10,460 bases of DNA from Vulcanimicrobiota bacterium (GCA_030043675.1 JASHXG010000224.1:1-10460); one strand, 5' to 3'. Positions 1 to 6,246 are shown, numbered from the stretch's first letter. Notes: a model not told the origin generated them from the sequence alone. Translations and numbers: made by a program.

Positions 1-650
1 AGTTTTACGAGCTTAAAGGTGCCGCTCCCAGCCGGCAGTTCCGCAATGTACTTCTTATGTCCGAGAAACTCATCCGTGAACAGGTTTCCTTTGTCGTCAT
101 AACCACAGTGGAACATCACGGCATAAGGTGCGTAATAGTGTGTCGGGTGGTGTCCTCTCGCGTGGGGGAAAACCGCAACGTGGGCGCTATCCAGAACGGT
201 TGCCGCTAGATTCCCGTTGACGGGGTCGATGGCGCAGTCATAGGTGTCGAAATAATCGCTTGTATCGTCATCGGTTAGGGTTGCGATCGGATTGGTGCCG
301 CCATGAGCGAATTCAGTGATCTTAAACTCGCCGGTGACGAAAACATCGCCCGCGCGATCCGTACACAGCCCTTCAGGGCTCGCCGGACCGTTTATTATGA
401 TTCCCACGAGCTTGCCGGAAGGGTAGTCAAATACGTAAATTCCCGCTAACTCCGTGGTAACGTAAAGCAGGTCCTCGCTCTTCGCTTCAGGCAGCATCCA
501 CGATCCGCTGCGCTCGGTATGCGCAGCGATCGCGCGGCTCTGCGGCGTTGCGTCCGGCGCGCCGATCGGCGGTTGCGCGCCGCCACACCCGGCGAGCAAT
601 GCCGCGGCGCTGACGCTTAGCGCGCAGCGGCCAAACCGCGATAGCTTCAT
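1..650 (-). CDS. Propeller-like lipoprotein D (C-terminus cut off by the window edge)
   Basis: The first 216 residues of an exported lipoprotein; the rest lies left of the window. A lipoprotein signal peptide ends in the lipobox LLAGC, with the lipidated cysteine at residue 22. A Pro/Ala linker follows, then RSGSWMLPEAKSEDLLYV, which is almost the same in propeller B (4983-4006). The mature part has repeated strand-type units carrying C-x-D-x-x-G-D/N: GLCTDRAGDVF (C96), DCAIDPVNGNLA (C139) and HCGYDDKGNLF (C182). These units resemble NHL/YncE-type beta-propeller blades; the fold is inferred and no catalytic residues are visible. The ATG overlaps the stop of the upstream glycine-rich lipoprotein gene as ATGA, which indicates translational coupling and fixes the start. 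Substrate or partner unknown. Confidence 0.85.
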   Translation of the reverse strand, partial: MKLSRFGRCALSVSAAALLAGCGGAQPPIGAPDATPQSRAIAAHTERSGSWMLPEAKSEDLLYVTTELAGIYVFDYPSGKLVGIIINGPASPEGLCTDRAGDVFVTGEFKITEFAHGGTNPIATLTDDDTSDYFDTYDCAIDPVNGNLAATVLDSAHVAVFPHARGHHPTHYYAPYAVMFHCGYDDKGNLFTDEFLGHKKYIAELPAGSGTFKLVK

Positions 651-1621
651 TTCCAGCCAAACACGACGAGCCCGTTTGGAGTCTTGCTCCTCCAGCCTCG
701 CCAACTGTGGTAGGCGATGGCGCTCGGCTCGATGTATGATGATCCGCCGCCGCCGCCGCCACCCGTCTGGGGGTAAATGCTAGCAAAAGCCGCGCCGCCG
801 CCTCCGCCGCCGCCGCCACCGTAATAACCGCCGCCCCCGCCGCCACCGCCACCGCCCGAGTAGCCGGACGTATTGCTGCCGCCTTGGCCGCCAGCGCCGC
901 CAAGGCCCAGTGCTCCTGAACTCCCGGGCTGTCCTGGATGGGTGTCGGAGCCTCCCGCGCCTCCTCGGCCGCCTTGACTTTGAGTACCACCATAGCCGCC
1001 TTGCCCGTACGAGCCGTAGCCGCCGCCCGATCCGCCAATCGCGCCACCGCCCGCGCCGCCCCCACCAGCGGGACAGTAACTCCCTTGACCGCCGCCGCCG
1101 CCGGCGACGAGAATGCGGTCGCTCAGAGCGCGCCCACCCGCTCGTACGTCCGAAGCGCCGCCGCCGCCGTAACCATTGCTGCCGCTGGGACCAGCTCCCG
1201 ATGCACCGCCGCCGTTGAAGCCGCCCGCCGGTGATCCTTGGCCGCCGACATAGACATACAACCTCTCATCCGAGGTCACGGGGATGATGGCGTACACACG
1301 GCCGCCGCGCCCAAGGTATTGCTGACAGCCCGACCTGAGTTCGCTCCCTCCTGCAGCGCCGAGCGCAACGACGGTGAGCTTCGTCACGCCTGAAGGCACT
1401 TTGAACGATTGCCTCGCGCCGGAGTAATAGAAGGTGCGATGGTGCGGAAGCGCATCTCCACCACCTCTCGCGGCGAGAGCGAGCGCCGCGCTCGCGGGGT
1501 TCGCACCCGGCGCGGCAATCGGCGGCTGCGTGTCATCCTGAGCTTGTCGAAGGGCGCCGCATCCCGCAAGCAACGCGGCTGCGACGGTTATACAAAGCGT
1601 GCCGCAAGCCAAGGTCTTCAT
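647..1621 (-). CDS. Glycine-rich lipoprotein 2 (ALK/LTK-type glycine-rich domain)
   Basis: A 324-residue exported lipoprotein of unknown role. The lipobox is LLAGC with the lipid cysteine at residue 21. Residues about 63-125 form a beta-rich lead-in typical of bacterial glycine-rich proteins: SFKVPSGVTKLTVVALGAAGG, then GRGGRVYAIIPVT. Residues about 126-297 are dominated by glycine, with landmarks GGFNGGGAS, GGGGASDVR, SDRILVAGGGGG, GGYYGGGGG and GGGSSYIE; the protein ends in a short aromatic tail, VVFGWK. The order of landmarks resembles Pfam ALK_LTK_GRD (PF12810). The ATG at 1621 is chosen over a TTG at 1627 because GAGGAGG lies 7 bases before it. Residues 23-31 (ALRQAQDDT) are encoded by an inserted dispersed repeat. 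It is probably a surface or envelope protein made together with propeller D, whose ATG overlaps this stop. Confidence 0.85.
   Translation of the reverse strand: MKTLACGTLCITVAAALLAGCGALRQAQDDTQPPIAAPGANPASAALALAARGGGDALPHHRTFYYSGARQSFKVPSGVTKLTVVALGAAGGSELRSGCQQYLGRGGRVYAIIPVTSDERLYVYVGGQGSPAGGFNGGGASGAGPSGSNGYGGGGASDVRAGGRALSDRILVAGGGGGQGSYCPAGGGGAGGGAIGGSGGGYGSYGQGGYGGTQSQGGRGGAGGSDTHPGQPGSSGALGLGGAGGQGGSNTSGYSGGGGGGGGGGYYGGGGGGGGGAAFASIYPQTGGGGGGGSSYIEPSAIAYHSWRGWRSKTPNGLVVFGWK
1531..1553 (-). repeat. Widely dispersed bacterial repeat inserted in frame in a lipoprotein gene
   Basis: The plus-strand bases here read tgtcatcctgagcttgtcg and continue with aagg. I recognise this from memory as a short, partly palindromic repeat scattered through many bacterial genomes; its translations are the familiar LRQAQDD, DKLRMT and SLSKG strings. 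It is read here as A-L-R-Q-A-Q-D-D-T just after the lipobox cysteine. The related lipoproteins go straight from LLAGCGG to AQPP or TQPP, so the eight or so extra residues look like an in-frame insertion. No second copy was seen in the window. Confidence 0.65.
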
Positions 1622-1970
1622 GCGCAAACCTCCTCGAAGCAGAACCGACTGCGCTAAGCGGTTCGTCGTGGCGGCCCTGAGTTCCGTGGGACGAGCGTTG
1701 GCCTGGGCTGCGCAGCTGCAAAGGTCGGAGCGCTCACAGCAAGACCCAGCTTTCGGCAGTACAATGAGGATTATTCAGCGCACTCCGATGTCGAGACGCC
1801 AATCGCGCACAATCACGTGCACCCAAGCCCTTGTCCGTGATCCGACGCTAAGCTTTTACGCCTAGCGAATCCAGTTGCGAGCAGTGCGAGGCAGTCGCAA
1901 CGTGCTACAACGGGCGACCGCGTCGCTTAACTGGTCAGTTCCCACGAAGAATCTTGCCCGGCACGGGGCA
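1622..1970. other. 349-base gap between the two glycine-rich/propeller cassettes
   Basis: No gene or RNA gene is supported here; short open frames on both strands lack ribosome sites and recognisable protein content. Reading along the minus strand there is a 5-bp GC hairpin (1955-1970, TGCCC/GGGCA) directly after the stop of propeller C. It lacks a good U-tract, so it is at best a weak terminator. A second hairpin has 7-bp perfect arms, GTTGCGA 1874-1880 and TCGCAAC 1895-1901. The Shine-Dalgarno site of glycine-rich lipoprotein 2 lies at the other end. I could not pick a convincing -35/-10 pair, although the length suggests that the second cassette has its own promoter. Confidence 0.5.
1629..1635 (-). 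promoter_or_regulatory. Shine-Dalgarno site deciding the start of glycine-rich lipoprotein 2
   Basis: The minus strand reads GAGGAGG, then seven bases, then ATG at 1621. The in-frame TTG at 1627 would lie two bases from this site, which is too close, so translation should begin at the ATG. Confidence 0.75.
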
Positions 1971-2972
1971 TCACGGTTCGAAGCCGTTACCATAGTAGGC
2001 ACCGGTCGGTTCGTCGAGGTCACCCGCACCGACGGTAGCGCGGATGTCCTTCGCAACGGGGTCGAGTTCGAGGGCCACGGCGGGCTGCGACCCTTTAGCG
2101 GTCATCATACCGCCCCAAACGTATTGGCCGTCGTTATGCAGACTGCAATTGCTCATCATGTAGTAGCCGGTGGGGAGATTGATCCGTTTGCGGTGCGTTC
2201 GTCGTAATGACACCGACATAAGCGGATGAGACGTGTCTATCGCGCGTCCGTCGCCATAGACGGAGTAGTGCGCGATCGTCGTAAACCCGCACGTCGAATG
2301 GGGGAATGAGCCACCAAGGAGCTTCGACGTGCACTCTTTTGAGCCGCTCAGTGGGCATGCGGATACTGTCGGCCCATCGGGAGTATTGTATTCGACCGGG
2401 TACGCGACGACATACAGGTAGTTGCCACGCACGGAAATGCCGCCCACGAAATAGGGTGCGCCGCCGCAGCATGGGCTGTACTTCTTCTTGGCGTGCGTCG
2501 AACCGTACGGATACTCATAGACGGAGATGCCTGAGTAGACGCGCGCCCCCCCAACGTAGAGGTTGTCGTTTGCGTCGATCGTCATTGCTTGGCCGACCGT
2601 TGGCGTATAGAGCGCGATCTGCTTGCTTAAGTCATGCGAGAGCTCAACGACGGTGACCTGATCGCTATACTTCGCCATCACGTAAACGTTTCCGTAGCTG
2701 TCCGTTACGACGTCTATCGGCCGTTGGTATCTGAACTTCCTTTCGCCCACTTTGTTGCCATGACTATCGAACTCGACTACGGCCTGCAGCCCGTAATCCG
2801 CAACGTACAGATTCGAGGTTATGCTGTCGCGTTCTGACTGCGGGGCCTCCGCAGCGGTGCTCGAGAATGTGGGCGAAACCGCACCGCCGCAGCCGGCCAG
2901 CAAAACAGCCACCGTGCCGGCGAAGAGCGCGCGGTTACCAACTAAGAACCACAACGCCACTGCCTGTTGCAT
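1971..2972 (-). CDS. Propeller-like lipoprotein C (NHL-type repeats)
   Basis: A 333-residue exported lipoprotein. The signal region ends in LLAGC with the lipid cysteine at residue 28. Residues about 54-160 contain NHL-like units: LYVADYGLQAVVEFD, DVVTDSYGNVYVMAKYSDQ and MTIDANDNLYVGGARVYSG. The rest also looks strand-rich. Unlike propellers A, B and D, the blade motifs here lack the leading cysteine (VVTD and MTID stand where CxD would be), so C is a distant relative. It has its own cysteines, including a CC pair at 168-169. The ATG at 2972 lies inside the end of glycine-rich lipoprotein 1, giving a 38-base overlap; only a weak GGTGG-like ribosome site precedes it, and a GTG a few codons later is possible. 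The open frame runs further upstream, but that part only mirrors the glycine-rich gene in another frame. Ligand unknown. Confidence 0.8.
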   Translation of the reverse strand: MQQAVALWFLVGNRALFAGTVAVLLAGCGGAVSPTFSSTAAEAPQSERDSITSNLYVADYGLQAVVEFDSHGNKVGERKFRYQRPIDVVTDSYGNVYVMAKYSDQVTVVELSHDLSKQIALYTPTVGQAMTIDANDNLYVGGARVYSGISVYEYPYGSTHAKKKYSPCCGGAPYFVGGISVRGNYLYVVAYPVEYNTPDGPTVSACPLSGSKECTSKLLGGSFPHSTCGFTTIAHYSVYGDGRAIDTSHPLMSVSLRRTHRKRINLPTGYYMMSNCSLHNDGQYVWGGMMTAKGSQPAVALELDPVAKDIRATVGAGDLDEPTGAYYGNGFEP

Positions 2973-3924
2973 CTTTCCACCCCGTCCAGAATTGAACTTT
3001 GGTCGCGCTCGACTCGACGTACGACGAGCCGCCACCTCCGCCGCCGCCAGTGCAAGGTAAGCAGAAGCCGCTGCCGCCTCCGCCGCCGCCATAATAGCCG
3101 CCCCCCGCGCCTCCGCCGGGATCGCTCTCGATCGTGTAGGAGGAGGGCGCGCTCCCGCCGGCGCCACCAACGCCCAGCGCGCCGGATTTGCCGTTATCGT
3201 CGCCCCCGCCACCGGACCCGCCGGCGGACTGCGTTGCGCCCCCGCCGCCCCGACCGCCTTTGCGATGCTGGCGCTCGGGGTAACCGTCGAGACCGTCTGC
3301 ACCAGTCTCACCGCCGTTGCCGCCGCATCCATAGAGCCGAGCGCCGTAAATCACCGCGCCGACGCCGGCGCCGCCGCCGCCGGCGGCGACGACGATGCGA
3401 TCTGAGAGCGTGCCGGGCGTCAAACGAACGTCGGAAGCGCCGCCGCCGCCACCGGCGGACTCAAAGACGCCGCCACCGCCACCGGCGGACTCAAAGACGC
3501 CGCCACCGCCGCCGGCGCCACCGCCATTGAAGCCCCCCTTAAAATGGTGGCGCCCCGGACGGCCCCTAGCCGCACTTGCAACATAGACTTGCAACATCTC
3601 ACCCGGCGTAACGGGAATGACCGCGTAGACGCGCGCTCCGCGACCGCCTTTCCCGGAGCAGGCCGTATCAAGCTGAGCGCCACCCCCGCCGCGCGCATCG
3701 ACCGCGATCTGATGAACGCCCGCCGGTACGCTAAACGATTGTTCCTTGCCGGTGAAGTGAAACGTCTGACTTCCGCTGACCGCGTTACGAACGCCGAGTG
3801 GAGCGTCAACGGCAGCAGTCGGCGGCGTCGGAGTGCTGCAAGACACCGCCAATACGGCAGCAGCGCTGATGCTGAGCGCGAGGCTGAGTCTTTGAACCTT
3901 CGTCGCTTTTCCCGGGGCTGTCAT
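2935..3924 (-). CDS. Glycine-rich lipoprotein 1 (ALK/LTK-type glycine-rich domain)
   Basis: A 329-residue exported protein. The signal segment VQRLSLALSISAAAVLAVSC gives a plausible but not ideal lipobox with cysteine 29. The layout matches glycine-rich lipoprotein 2: a strand-rich lead-in (SFSVPAGVHQIAVDARGGGG, then GRGARVYAVIPVTPGE), then a glycine-dominated region about 129-300 with GGFNGGGAGG, ASDVR, SDRIVVAAGGGG, GGYYGGGGGG and GGGSSYVE, and a short tail ending VVVLSW. Cysteine 89 aligns with cysteine 99 of the paralogue. Residues about 139-158 are a perfect tandem duplication of GGGGVFESAG. AGGAGG precedes the ATG by four bases. It is the first gene of a cassette with propeller C, which starts within its last codons. 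I infer an envelope structural or adhesive role; no enzymatic motif is visible. Confidence 0.85.
   Translation of the reverse strand: MTAPGKATKVQRLSLALSISAAAVLAVSCSTPTPPTAAVDAPLGVRNAVSGSQTFHFTGKEQSFSVPAGVHQIAVDARGGGGAQLDTACSGKGGRGARVYAVIPVTPGEMLQVYVASAARGRPGRHHFKGGFNGGGAGGGGGVFESAGGGGGVFESAGGGGGASDVRLTPGTLSDRIVVAAGGGGAGVGAVIYGARLYGCGGNGGETGADGLDGYPERQHRKGGRGGGGATQSAGGSGGGGDDNGKSGALGVGGAGGSAPSSYTIESDPGGGAGGGYYGGGGGGSGFCLPCTGGGGGGGSSYVESSATKVQFWTGWKDATGSGVVVLSW
3451..3510. repeat. Perfect 30-base tandem duplication
   Basis: Bases 3451-3480 and 3481-3510 are identical over all 30 positions, and five further matching bases sit at 3446-3450. The unit is a multiple of three and encodes ten residues (GGGGVFESAG) in glycine-rich lipoprotein 1, so the frame is kept. 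The complete identity suggests a recent slippage event. Confidence 0.9.
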
Positions 3925-4005
3925 ACGCCCTCCTGAACCCCGAGGGATCGAGTCAACGGCTTTCGCCGCATCCGCGTGAGCGCCTCTGCGGGCAAAGACC
4001 TTCGG

Positions 4006-4983
4006 CTATTGGCTTGGCGCGACGCTGACGGTGACGCCGTAGATGTTCGCGGTGCCCCTCTCGAACGGGCGCAGAACCTTATACGCCTTTTCGCCTACAG
4101 GATATCGCCATAGGCCCACTTTCGCGAGGCTACTCGCCTGTGCGATAAGGGTGGCGCCTTGCAACCAGGTCTGTACGTAGGGCCAATGCCCCGAGTAGTC
4201 GTTTCGCCATCCGTCGATCGACGTCGTTCCGACGACCTTGAATGACGCTCTACTAAACTCCAAGCGGTAGACTTTTTTGCTTGTCGGATTGGAAAAGGCT
4301 ATATGGTGGCCATCCCACTGTATCGCGCCAAAACCATCGAAGCTACGCGGTAGCGAGTAGTTCAAGAAGGTGCTGCTGCCTTTGGGAAGTTGCGCGAGGT
4401 AGCTCTTCGTTCCGTTCCCATCAACGAACAGATCACCTCGGTCGTCGTACCCGCAGAGACCGTACGTGTCAATGTCTGGGTCGCGATACCACGCCGCCGG
4501 AGGCTTCGCGTTTGGAAATATCGCGACTTCTCCTGCGCCGGATCCCTCCTGTGTCACAGCCAAATTTCCGGTCACCGGGTCGACCGCACAGCCTAAGGGC
4601 ACGTCGCCGGCGTCGAGCGTCTGGAGTGGCCTCGTCCCTCCGTGCGCGTACTCCAATATCTCGTAGCCGCCCGTTGGTATAAAAACATCGCCGCTCTCGT
4701 CTGAGCATAAGTTGCTTCCACTGACGTTGAGGCTGCCCAGGAGCTTTCCGCCAGGGTACGCGAGAACGTAGACTGCGCTGCCCGTGGCTACGTACAGGAG
4801 GTTCTCGCTCTTCGCGTCCGGCAGCATCCACGATCCGCTGCGATCGCGATGCGCTACGATCGCATGGCCCTGCGGCATCGCGCCAGGCGCGCCGAGCGGT
4901 GGTTGCGTTCCACCACACCCGGCGAGCAAGGCGACCGCCAAAGCAGCGATAATGACGCGATGGTTGAGAGCCATGCCGTTCAT
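4006..4983 (-). CDS. Propeller-like lipoprotein B
   Basis: A 325-residue exported lipoprotein. The signal peptide ends in LLAGC with cysteine 23, followed by a GGTQPPLGAPGAMPQ linker. The mature part has the cysteine-marked blade units NLCSDESGDVF (C93), GCAVDPVTGNLA (C132) and LCGYDDRGDLFVDG (C177), then QWDGHHIAFS and a C-terminal LWRYPVGEKAYKVLRPF. Propeller A matches the last blade, the WDGxH unit and the LWRYP/VWKYP unit; propeller D matches the N-terminal half. The start MNGM matches MNNM in A, which supports the ATG at 4983. The gap to the upstream stop is only 9 bases, and a ribosome-site-like AGCAGG overlaps that stop, so A and B should be one transcript. The propeller fold is inferred; the ligand is unknown. 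Confidence 0.85.
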   Translation of the reverse strand: MNGMALNHRVIIAALAVALLAGCGGTQPPLGAPGAMPQGHAIVAHRDRSGSWMLPDAKSENLLYVATGSAVYVLAYPGGKLLGSLNVSGSNLCSDESGDVFIPTGGYEILEYAHGGTRPLQTLDAGDVPLGCAVDPVTGNLAVTQEGSGAGEVAIFPNAKPPAAWYRDPDIDTYGLCGYDDRGDLFVDGNGTKSYLAQLPKGSSTFLNYSLPRSFDGFGAIQWDGHHIAFSNPTSKKVYRLEFSRASFKVVGTTSIDGWRNDYSGHWPYVQTWLQGATLIAQASSLAKVGLWRYPVGEKAYKVLRPFERGTANIYGVTVSVAPSQ

Positions 4984-4992
4984 CGTCGCCTG

Positions 4993-5988
4993 CTAAGCGC
5001 CGGACTTCGAGCTGATCGTCAGGTAGCGCGTCGAGTAGACTTTCACGCCGCCCTTTCGGGTGAACTTGATCGGAAGCCCGCCCTGAGGGTATTTCCAAAC
5101 GCCGAGCATGAAGCCGTCCGGGGCAGCGTACGTTGCAACGACCGTGTTGCCCTCAATCCAAAACGGACCGATCTTCTTGAAGAGCGGCTTGGGGTCGATC
5201 AGATGCGTAATGCCGACGACCTTACCGTCCGAACCGGAAACGGCAACTCGGTAGATCATCGAGCCGTTGCCGTCGCCATACCCCACTGCCAAGTGTTGGC
5301 CATCCCATTCGATCGGTCCGGGCGCTCCCAACTTCTTGTCCAGGGTAATGCTCGTAAAGTCGTGGCTACCCTTGACTCGCTCGTCGAGATGAATTGCTCC
5401 CTTCCGGTCATGACCGTCGACGAACAGATCGCCGAGCGCGTCGTAGCCGCAGAAGCGGGCGTTGAAGAGATTCGCCACGCGATAGTCGATTGGGTTGCCA
5501 CGCGCATGCGAGTAGACCGAGACGCCACCGGGCGTCGTTCCGGTCGCGCTATCGGCGACGGCGAGGTCTTCGCTCGTCCCCTCAACCCCGCAGCCGCCCG
5601 AAGGCTCGTTGTTGCCTATGCCTAAGACCTTGAATGGCACGCTACCGCCCTGGCTGAACTCCATGATTGCGACGTCGCTGGCCGAGTCGAGGCCGACCAT
5701 GAAGACGTGGCCGCGCCGGTCGGCGCACATCCCGTAGACGCCGTAGTAGTACTCTAGCCAGTCGGTGTACTCGAGCGAGGGATAGGAGAACTGGCAGATG
5801 CCGGTGATGATCTTGACGCCGCACGCCGAGCTCACCCAAAGCACGTCTCCGTTCGAAGATGAACCGCTTGTGGTGGCGATTGCCGTCGCCGGCACGGAGC
5901 CGGGGCTCGAGCTCCCACCGCACCCGGTGAGCAGCGCTACGGCCACGCCAACAATAATGGCGCGGCTGGTCGGACCCATGTTATTCAC
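4993..5988 (-). CDS. Propeller-like lipoprotein A (first gene of the array)
   Basis: A 331-residue exported lipoprotein with lipobox LLTGC (cysteine 23) and a Ser/Gly/Ala linker. Blade units with the family cysteine are GMCADRRGHVFMVG (C88), GCGVEGTSEDLAVA (C133) and FCGYDALGDLFVDG (C180), followed by EWDGQHLAVGYG and VWKYPQGGLPIKFTRKGG. C56 and C65 are additional and absent from B. The start is taken as the GTG at 5988 (MNNMGPTS) because B begins MNGM and AGGAGG lies 10 bases before the GTG. The ATG at residue 4, preceded by AAGGTG, is an alternative. It lies directly downstream of the spacer with the inverted repeat and so is likely the first gene transcribed. It resembles YncE/NHL-type repeat proteins in general layout; function unknown. 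Confidence 0.82.
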   Translation of the reverse strand: MNNMGPTSRAIIVGVAVALLTGCGGSSSPGSVPATAIATTSGSSSNGDVLWVSSACGVKIITGICQFSYPSLEYTDWLEYYYGVYGMCADRRGHVFMVGLDSASDVAIMEFSQGGSVPFKVLGIGNNEPSGGCGVEGTSEDLAVADSATGTTPGGVSVYSHARGNPIDYRVANLFNARFCGYDALGDLFVDGHDRKGAIHLDERVKGSHDFTSITLDKKLGAPGPIEWDGQHLAVGYGDGNGSMIYRVAVSGSDGKVVGITHLIDPKPLFKKIGPFWIEGNTVVATYAAPDGFMLGVWKYPQGGLPIKFTRKGGVKVYSTRYLTISSKSGA

Positions 5989-5998
5989 CTTACGGCGT

Positions 5999-6042
5999 CC
6001 TCCTGAAGCCCGGACAGATCAGCGACTAAAAGCGTTCGCCGC
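5999..6042 (-). promoter_or_regulatory. 5' leader with box shared with glycine-rich lipoprotein 1
   Basis: On the minus strand GCGGCGAACGC (6042-6032) is followed 24 bases later by TTCAGGAGG (6007-5999), the ribosome-site region of propeller A. The leader of glycine-rich lipoprotein 1 has GCGGCGAAAGC (3969-3959), then 21 bases, then TTCAGGAGG (3937-3929). The two genes encode different proteins, so the shared leader suggests either common descent of the leader or a common control element. Confidence 0.35.
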
Positions 6043-6053
6043 GTTAGGCTAGG

Positions 6054-6095
6054 CTATAGAGCATGGCTGTATATTAGGCGCGAATTGCTCTATAG
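6054..6095. promoter_or_regulatory. Perfect 10-base inverted repeat, candidate operator
   Basis: The arms are CTATAGAGCA (6054-6063) and TGCTCTATAG (6086-6095), separated by 22 bases; each arm contains the small palindrome CTATAG. The site is in the spacer between the AraC-family gene and the lipoprotein array, about 65 bases upstream of propeller A. On the minus strand TTCCCT, 17 bases and TAATAT overlap it and could be a weak promoter. It may be the binding site of a dimeric regulator or an RNA hairpin. No binding evidence exists in the sequence itself. Confidence 0.4.
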
Positions 6096-6109
6096 GGAAT
6101 CGGTCTTGG

Positions 6110-6239
6110 ATGTCACGCCGGTATCGTCGGGGCGGCTGTCGCGTTGCTCGCAGGTTGCGGCCAGCAACACGCGACTTTACCTCTTCAAGCACTGCCGACG
6201 ATCTCACGTTCTTCGCAGGCGCTTTCGGGAATCGGCTAG
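6110..6239 (+). pseudogene. Remnant of a divergent lipoprotein gene (N-terminus only)
   Basis: The frame from 6123 to the TAG at 6237 reads IVGAAVALLAGCGQQHATLP and continues to ALSGIG. It has a hydrophobic core and a perfect lipobox LLAGC with the cysteine codon at 6156-6158, like the genes in the array. It has no start codon in frame; an ATG at 6110 would reach it only after a one-base frameshift near 6121. The frame stops about 26 residues after the cysteine, next to the end of the AraC-family gene, so the body of the protein is gone. I read it as a decayed gene once divergent from propeller A; a chance match is possible but unlikely given the full signal-peptide pattern. Confidence 0.6.
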
Positions 6240-6246
6240 CCTGGCG

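Noticed and set aside
487..1065. 192-residue minus-strand frame across the glycine-rich/propeller junction
   Set aside because: An alternative frame of two well-supported genes; Ala/Arg-rich content with no motifs.
1622..1970. Possible tRNA or other structured RNA in the gap
   Set aside because: No cloverleaf or TTCGAATC-type arm could be traced; only short hairpins are present.
2973..3332. N-terminal extension of propeller C to 453 residues
   Set aside because: The extra part is a shifted-frame reading of glycine-rich lipoprotein 1; the lipoprotein signal peptide begins at 2972.
3421..3510. CRISPR-like array
   Set aside because: Only two abutting identical units without spacers, inside a coding region; no array or cas genes are seen.
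2967..3530. Plus-strand open frame rich in arginine opposite glycine-rich lipoprotein 1
   Set aside because: It is the complement of GGC/GGT glycine codons, lacks a ribosome site and reads as low-complexity Arg/Pro strings.
4849..5625. 258-residue plus-strand open frame
   Set aside because: Antisense to propellers A and B, which have clear signal peptides and conserved paralogy.
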